The position numbers and the translations under genes are program-made. This document shows, one piece after another, positions 63,068 to 64,000 of a DNA stretch of 64,000 bases (position 1 is its first letter; the number at the start of each line of letters is the position of its first letter). The stretch is from NCBI RefSeq assembly GCF_900103195.1, contig NZ_FMWU01000013.1:62001-126000 (forward strand). Direction: 5' to 3'. A model generated the notes under the pieces. That model saw only the letters and a list, made by a program, of their open reading frames with translations, was not told where the DNA came from and made no database searches. The DNA comes from Methylobacterium sp. UNC378MF. Lineage in GTDB: Bacteria > Pseudomonadota > Alphaproteobacteria > Rhizobiales > Beijerinckiaceae.

Positions 63068-64000
63068 ATGCTCTCCCGCAGATGGTTTTTCGCCGCGGCG
63101 GCGTGCCTCGCCACCGGGCAGGCCCGCGCCGAGGACGCCTTCCGGACCTTCCTGGAAGCCTTGCGACCGGACGCGGCGGCCCGGGGTGTCACGCCCGAGA
63201 CCTTCGACGCGGCGTTCCGCGGGATCACGGGCCCTGATCCCGGAATCCTGGCGCATACCCGCCGGCAGAACGAATTCGTCCGGCCGGTCTGGGACTATCT
63301 TGTTGGTGCGGTCTCTGCCGGTCGCATAACGCGCGGACGCGCCCGCGCCGCCTCCCTCGCGGCGACACTTCAGGCCATCGAGGCCCGCTACGGCGTGCCG
63401 GGGCCGATGGTGACCGCATTCTGGGGTGTCGAGTCGGATTTCGGGGCGAGTGCGGGCAGCGTCCCGACCATCAGAGCCCTGGCGACGCTGGCCGAGGCGC
63501 GGCACCGCGGCAGCCTGTTTCGGGACGAACTCCTCGCCGCCCTCACGATCCTGCAACGTGGCGACATCACCGCGGACCGGATGAGCGGCAGCTGGGCCGG
63601 TGCCATGGGTCAGGTCCAGTTCCTGCCGTCCACCTATCTCGCCCATGCGGTCGATTTCGACGGGGACGGCCGACGCGACATCTGGACGAGCCAGGCGGAT
63701 GCCCTGGCCTCCATCGCGGCCTACCTCAAGGATCTCGGATGGGATCCGACGCTGTCCTGGGGCTATGAGGTACGCCTGCCGAAAGATTTCGATCTGAGCC
63801 GGTACTCGGGCGAACTCGGTGGCTTCACGGAGCGCGGCATCCGCCGCACGGATGGGAAGCCGTTGCCCGCGCGTGGCCGCGCCAGCCTCTTCCTGCCCGG
63901 TGGCCTGGGCGCCCCGGTCTTCCTGATCACCGACAATTTCGAAGTGATCCGAGGCTACAATACGTCGGATGCCTATGCGCTGGCCGTGGGCCATCTCGCC
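63068..64000 (+). CDS. Lytic murein transglycosylase (MltB-like), cut by the window end
   Basis: The first 311 residues of an exported lytic transglycosylase; the stop lies beyond the window. A signal peptide (RRWFFAAAACLATGQARA) is followed by FRTFLEALRPDAAARGVTPE. The catalytic Glu122 is in FWGVESDFGAS, and GAMGQVQFLPSTYLAHAVDF with DGDGRRDIW is the MltB/SltB signature. It cleaves peptidoglycan to 1,6-anhydro ends. ATG 63068 is four bases after galE, so they are probably cotranscribed. A C-terminal peptidoglycan-binding domain may follow. Confidence 0.92.
   Translation, partial: MLSRRWFFAAAACLATGQARAEDAFRTFLEALRPDAAARGVTPETFDAAFRGITGPDPGILAHTRRQNEFVRPVWDYLVGAVSAGRITRGRARAASLAATLQAIEARYGVPGPMVTAFWGVESDFGASAGSVPTIRALATLAEARHRGSLFRDELLAALTILQRGDITADRMSGSWAGAMGQVQFLPSTYLAHAVDFDGDGRRDIWTSQADALASIAAYLKDLGWDPTLSWGYEVRLPKDFDLSRYSGELGGFTERGIRRTDGKPLPARGRASLFLPGGLGAPVFLITDNFEVIRGYNTSDAYALAVGHLA

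Overview
The window looks like ordinary chromosome from a high-GC alphaproteobacterium of the Hyphomicrobiales (Rhizobiales), most likely Methylobacterium or a close relative. The support is a MucR/Ros-family regulator, a CpdR-type receiver, the 1.6-kDa-residue class of NAD-glutamate dehydrogenase, phasins, an MmgR/suhB-like small RNA, and the order (proA)-nadD-rsfS-rlmH-envC-ctpA-polysaccharide deacetylase-rppH. The genus is an inference from composition and gene content. I saw no phage, insertion sequence, CRISPR array or rRNA.

1-7.1 kb is a cell-wall and RNA-maintenance block on the + strand: nadD and rsfS in one frame, rlmH, an EnvC-like amidase activator, ctpA with a clear terminator, a divergent polysaccharide deacetylase, rppH and a DUF2939 protein. 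7.1-14.7 kb holds envelope and hypothetical genes, a lone receiver domain, DUF1275 overlapping a WD40 protein, DUF2937, an O-antigen-ligase-like membrane protein, an exported esterase, an RsmB-type methyltransferase and a 57-residue lipoprotein. 14.7-17.4 kb carries a PanE-type reductase and guaB. 17.4-29.9 kb carries four major facilitator transporters with different ancestries, a DoxX protein, a MarR regulator and the very large gdh gene.

30.3-34.8 kb contains mucR, an outer-membrane barrel gene behind a tandem 25-bp repeat, an atypical SDR, tadA, and small stress genes (CsbD, DUF1328). 34.9-37.3 kb is an rRNA-modification pair (RluB family with a very long low-complexity tail, then rsmD). 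37.3-42.8 kb has a cupin, an XRE regulator, and a probable polyhydroxyalkanoate/lipid group (alpha/beta hydrolase, phasin, acyl-CoA ligase, SDR). mutL follows. 45.5-50.4 kb is a branched-chain amino acid ABC system read leftward as livG-livF-[inverted repeat]-livJ-livH-livM.

50.6-53.4 kb holds dgoK, dgoA and a D-threonine aldolase-like enzyme. 53.4-56 kb has two small envelope genes and a flavoprotein-deacetylase pair. A tRNA-Leu(CAA), a YqaA-type membrane protein, dsbB, a grxC-nitrilase-DUF1178 operon, cpdR and N-formylglutamate amidohydrolase follow. The right end has a small RNA, divergent galU and galE (UDP-sugar supply), and an MltB-type lytic transglycosylase cut by the window edge.

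Nothing here forms a clearly new multi-gene system. The most useful leads are recurrent CGTTAACCAT/TTAACCAT boxes in intergenic regions (CtrA-like), the small RNA left of galU, and the uninterrupted nadD-rsfS frame.
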